Shown here in pieces: positions 59,901 through 64,000 of a stretch of DNA of 64,000 bases. Position 1 is the stretch's first letter. Every line of letters starts with the position of its first letter. The translations under genes were made by a program, and so were the position numbers. The DNA lies in assembly GCA_017562135.1 (NCBI GenBank), contig QEYB01000526.1, positions 248,001 to 312,000 on the forward strand, read 5' to 3'. Below the pieces are notes generated by a model. It ran no database searches. It worked only from the letters and a program-made list of their open reading frames with translations, and was not told the origin of the DNA. This stretch comes from Dipylidium caninum. Lineage: Eukaryota > Platyhelminthes > Cestoda > Cyclophyllidea > Dipylidiidae.

Positions 59901-62900
59901 AGCTCGTCCAGGCTATTCCAATCTGAAAGGTCATAAATTGTGCCAAAGGAGGCACCAATGGCATCAAATGAGGTCTTGTTTGTGTACTACACCTTTAATG
60001 CCAACAGACTAGAAACACCACCTTCGAGTTTGACCAAGAGAAAAAGTAACTTTTCACTTGTCTGGCAAATGAGAGAAGCCGTTGAGTTGACTATCCGTCT
60101 CCTCCTCCACCCAGTCCATACATTTCAACAACTCTATCCTTAAATCATTGTAGGGCAGTCTCGTTACAAAAGCAACTGCCGCCATAAAAATATTTGACCA
60201 GGCTAATACGAATGATGATAACTTCATAGAACCCGCCTCACTAGCTTTGCCTCCTCGTGAAACCGGTAAGTTGGGATAAAACTTTGATGGAACACGTTAC
60301 AACACTTCCTGCATGGACAGCGGGAAATATTTTTGACCTTGAGGTAGGGATGGAAACAGGCAGAGGGCGTTTCGACCCACGACGTCGCGGAAAGTGAGGG
60401 GAGAAGGGATCACAGCCAAGAGCAGGGGAGCGAATGTCCAGACGAAAAGCGAATTGTCATTAGTTTAATAAAGTGAATAGTGCAACACTTGAGGCATTCG
60501 TTAACTAATGCCATTTTAGCCAGTGTTCACGATTAGATTTGGCCAAAACGATGATAATACGTGGGTTGCTTTGCCTTCGAGGCCAAAAGGTGGAAAGGCT
60601 TTAAGGTCGTACACCTCCAAGGCTGGTCTGGACGAAAGTGAGAGGAATTTTGAGTCATGTAGAACGCAATAGCTGGAGGTGGACAGGCAGAGGAGGGGCG
60701 GGGGATAAGGAGTGGGAGTAACCGCTTAGAGCATGCACACTCACGGTGAGGAGGTTGAGGAGTTTCATGGTGAGGTCGGCAGCAAAGTTGGAGTACTTGG
60801 CGTCAGTCATGTCGTATATCACTGTCACACCTTGTTCCTGGGTCTGTTCACTGTGGACAAGGAGGAGAATGAATATGGAACATTAGCTACTGCCGTGCCA
60901 CACTCGCTACAATTGAAACTCCACGAGGAGGTGAGCAAAAACACTTTCTTGCGTAGGGACGGGAATAAGCATTAATGGTAGTGAGGCAGATCTCAAGTTT
61001 TTCACTTGGGCAAAAGATGAAGGGCACGAAGGTGTGGAGAGGTGATCTACATATGGGCAGAGAGAAGACGAGGAGGACTGAAAGTCTACTTCCGCCTCAA
61101 AGCGTTCAGCCCTCCAAGCTGGAGGCCAGACGGATAGGCTGACAAATTGAGCTGTCACATGGTACACTGACGTCACGAGGACAACGAATGCCTCCTGAAT
61201 GCAAATTTGTGCCACATAAGGTTGAATCTCTCAAATCTGACACTGTCCCGCTCATCTTTTGCGCCATCATTGTGGATACACAGAAAGAACATGCAAAAGT
61301 TAGGAGGAGGTGTTAAGGGTAACCTAAGAGTAAACTTTGTGGGTAGAGGAAAGGCTCAACAAATTCGTCACTTTATTAATTGCCCAAAAGCTCGTAAATA
61401 TCAGACTCTTATACTTTAGTCTCCAAGGTTGTTGACTACCCGTTTTAAAGGGGTGAGGCAAAAATTAAAGCACAAGATATTTGAGTGCACAAACAATCTT
61501 ACAACTGGTAATTAAGTGGCACTTAGCCCTTAAGAGTTGACAAGTGAGATGTACAGGCAAAGAAGGAGAGAGAGAGAGAGAGAGGAACCCAGGGGGGAGG
61601 GAGAGGGCGGGCAAACCATAGAAAGCGCTGAAAGGTAAGACAGAGAAGGACTTCAGGACGACATGTATACACACATCTCCCGAGTTTTGGGTTGAGAGAT
61701 GGTAACATCTTGGCGGCAGCCAAAGTACGAATGGAGAAACAAGTTTTTAAATGTTTATCTTTTCTCCGACCTCAAGAATGTACATTTAGCATTAAAGGGT
61801 AGACGGCTTCCAATGACCTAAGCTACGGGGAGAATTTCAAAAACTCTGAATGTCAAACAGTACGAAGTGTAATTATGATTAAGAGAAGAGATGATGGTCG
61901 GCAGATAGGTCAATCAAAAGGAATGAAAAGAGAGGAGACAAATACACAGAAAAAGTATCAAAATGATAAAGTAGATTAAATAGAAACAGAAATGGTAATA
62001 CACAGAGAAAAAGGTAGAGACTCACTCAAGTAGCGCCCCATCCAGCTGGTAGATAATGCCTTTCAATACGTCCCGATCAGTACAATTGGGAGGCCAATGT
62101 CGCCGAACTGTGAATAGCATCACTGTTGGATCCAAGTTTGAGGAATGAGGCTAAAAATAATCACACTGATTGAAGAAGAAGGGGTTGAGTCTCACGGTTG
62201 GCCTTCCCAGTTCAAGAGGATGCTTCACGAGGCACTTGGCTCGACTTATCAAATGTAAATTAAGAGTAGAATTAAAGACTGTATTAAATTAGCAAACTTC
62301 TACTCGGATTAATCGGGGGGGGAGGGGGGATTGGGGAGAAGGGGTTTAACCGATGAATCCATCCACTGCGTCGGTAGGCAAGGAAAATCCAGGATGTCTG
62401 ATTTGCTTTTATCTAAACGACCAACTGCCACGAGAGCAACAGTCGCACAAATTTACTTCACTCCACAGGTGAGAGAACAGCAAGCGAGATATCTTTTTCG
62501 TGTAATAATCTGACAATTTTTAAAATTTTGAGTCGCTCCAAACTCCACCCTCCTGCCCGTGGCTAGCCAACTAACTACAGCAAAATAAATCACAGACAAA
62601 CACACACACACACGAAGTCAAGCCCCAGATGATTCATCCAACTTAACACCAATTCGATCACTCTTGTCTCTCCTGCCGCTATCAGCCCCGGTCCATTGTA
62701 CACTGTGGGTTATCACAAGGATGTCTTTAAAATCCTACTGCGTTGAAAGCTCATCGAAGTGAACCAGTAGGGAATAATACGACCCAAGATTATAAATAAT
62801 GAGGTGTTTCGAAATGCGTTAGGCAGGTCACATGTTATTTTAAACATGTTATTCTAGGCATGTTGAGCGCGGTTAACCTAACCGGAAGGGGGTAGTGTAA

Positions 62901-63712
62901 GAATAGCATACAATAGGCATAGTTGAGAAGAAAAAATGATGGAATTGAACTGATTTTATCACTCAGAGAAAAAGATTCTGTAACAGAACCTTACCAGAAA
63001 CCCAAAGAACGAATAAATGCATCACAAGAGCAGATTTCTCACCTACCAGTCTACCCAAGTCAGAATGTTTCAAGTAACAAATAGAGAAGCAAAAATAGCA
63101 AAAAAAAGATAAAATTAGTGTTTTCCAGAATTCCTAAATTGACTCCTTCACCAAATCGGCTTCAGCGACGTAAATTCGAGCATACATCCTAATCATACAA
63201 GGGAATATAAGAAAAAATAAGATCTTTTGATTTATGGACCAAGCAGGGAACACACCAAAACTGTGAATTTTTCCGATAGAAGCTCGCGCCGAACACCTTC
63301 CTCCATTGGATCAATAACCTCCAGTTGGTTACTATAACGCATATGCTAGAATGCAGTGCAAAGTTAAACAAATATCCGCAGGGAAAGCAAAACAAAAAAA
63401 GGAAACTTACCTTATAGGACTTGTATAGATCGAGAGCCCTGAAAACGTCGAATTTCCGCGCCCTAAGGAAAATTTTGGCTATTTTAACAGCTTCAGGTGG
63501 CTCTAACATGGCACCATATGGAGTAGTGCGGGCGAGATTAACAAACTCTTGGATCCTCTGTAAGGGAAAAGTAATCACTGAGACGGATGCCAAGGAAATA
63601 TGCTAGGTAGCGTTTGCCTAAGTCAGCGCAAATGATCAGTAAGACAGTCTAGTTCGTATAATCGTGACCGATGATAATTTCTTACTTCATTCTGAAGGTC
63701 ATCGCACTCCAT
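50934..63712 (-). CDS. PTPN9: PTPN9 (MEG2) orthologue: CRAL-TRIO lipid-binding domain plus tyrosine phosphatase
   Basis: Exons on the - strand: 63712-63686 (ATG), 63557-63411, a tentative 62278-62196, 62150-62026, 60850-60745, 57343-57233, 56506-56136, 55702-55268, 53256-53178, 52726-52540, 51969-51726, 51106-50934 (TAA). PTPN9 dephosphorylates phosphotyrosine and is held on secretory vesicles by its phosphoinositide-binding Sec14-like domain. [64 protein letters not shown]. Phosphatase: pTyr loop [41 protein letters not shown] loop LGWPDFDVP, catalytic [10 protein letters not shown] (Cys nucleophile and Arg present), and Q-loop QQRAYSVQ. All catalytic elements are intact. A Ser/Asp-rich linker joins the domains. 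Start codon: a 9-codon first exon, MECDDLQNE, splices in phase. Unresolved: a phase conflict after exon 63557-63411, and another between 57343-57233 and 56506-56136. Confidence 0.95.
59861..59974 (-). other. Candidate alternative terminal exon (or nested exon) in a PTPN9 intron
   Basis: Inside the 3.4-kb PTPN9 intron a - strand frame of 37 codons, starting right after an AG, reads [20 protein letters not shown] and ends [11 protein letters not shown] then TAA. An AATAAA (59861-59856) overlaps the stop. The composition is strikingly protein-like for this AT-rich intron. Its acceptor is phase 0, the same as the donor of the preceding PTPN9 exon (60745). Splicing to it would give a truncated CRAL-TRIO protein without phosphatase. 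I do not recognise the peptide. It could also be part of an unrelated nested gene or chance. Confidence 0.3.
62196..62278 (-). CDS. PTPN9: Tentative PTPN9 exon (CRAL-TRIO, linker before the IALFT-like strand)
   Basis: The frame reads [16 protein letters not shown] before a gtgaga donor, and the next exon continues [14 protein letters not shown] in phase. Position and pattern fit the family segment around IVKLKPHEEPL...VRDPT. The acceptor (tacag before 62278, or ataag before 62244) does not match the phase-0 donor of the previous exon at 63411, so a small exon is missing or the boundary is wrong. Confidence 0.4.
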
Positions 63713-64000
63713 TTACCCCGTTCTTTAGGAAATAATGCTTGCAAAAGCCAAAGCAGACTCAGGAAACCGACTCCAAGGTAAGGAGCGCCACCGACCCACT
63801 CCAACAACGAAAAAGCACAGCTCGAGCGTTGTGTCCGACACTAAACCGTAGGAGATTTGGCTACTTATTAACCAGAGAAGCACCCTCTTCAACAACTAAA
63901 CGGACACGAAGTACCACTGCCAGCGAATTTCAATAACATAAATCGAGGTAACAAACTAAAACAAATCCCTAATGACCTTAAAAATGTCTTAAGTCGCTAG

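Noticed and set aside
1..64000. CRISPR arrays, bacterial operons or ribosome-binding sites
   Set aside because: All supported genes are intron-containing animal genes. The only regular repeats are microsatellites, the 480-bp duplication, the inverted repeat and the MAP1 coding repeat.

Overview
The window is animal nuclear DNA. Genes are split by GT-AG introns, TGA is used as a stop, poly(A) signals are visible, and the orthologues are metazoan (CCDC47, ELOVL, NOSTRIN, MAP1/Futsch, PTPN9). A decayed 18S rRNA fragment at about 13.84-14.60 kb carries stretches that fit flatworm 18S as I remember it. With the multi-kilobase introns and proline/serine-rich, fast-evolving proteins, this suggests a parasitic flatworm, perhaps a tapeworm. 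The phylum is an inference, not shown directly.

Layout. The + strand begins with the last six exons of a CCDC47 orthologue (ER translocon factor, 3-1048). A candidate small one-TM protein gene follows (3041-3394). A complete ELO-family fatty acid elongase (6648-10743) sits in the loop of a large inverted repeat whose arms, about 1 kb each, lie at about 4977-5998 and 12035-13008. Next come the 18S rRNA pseudogene and a 13-exon NOSTRIN-like gene (F-BAR, HR1-like, SH3; 17308-29866). The NOSTRIN-like gene and a MAP1/Futsch-family gene on the - strand (exons seen from 43632 down to 31354) are tail to tail. A PTPN9 orthologue (CRAL-TRIO plus tyrosine phosphatase) fills 63712-50934 on the - strand.

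Exons were joined by hand, using donor and acceptor motifs, codon phase and remembered family alignments. Phases agree at every junction of CCDC47, ELOVL, the NOSTRIN-like gene and the MAP1 gene. Two PTPN9 junctions stay unresolved. The 5' ends of CCDC47, MAP1 and probably NOSTRIN are missing or not found.

The genes do not form an operon-like unit. ELOVL and CCDC47 act at the ER, NOSTRIN and PTPN9 at membranes and vesicles, and MAP1 on microtubules. The most unusual structures are the inverted repeat enclosing a whole elongase gene, the 18S pseudogene with deletions at short repeats, the roughly 12-copy homogenised repeat in one 4.35-kb MAP1 exon, and a possible alternative terminal exon inside PTPN9. 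The first 33 kb look clearly more GC-rich than the region beyond about 44 kb.
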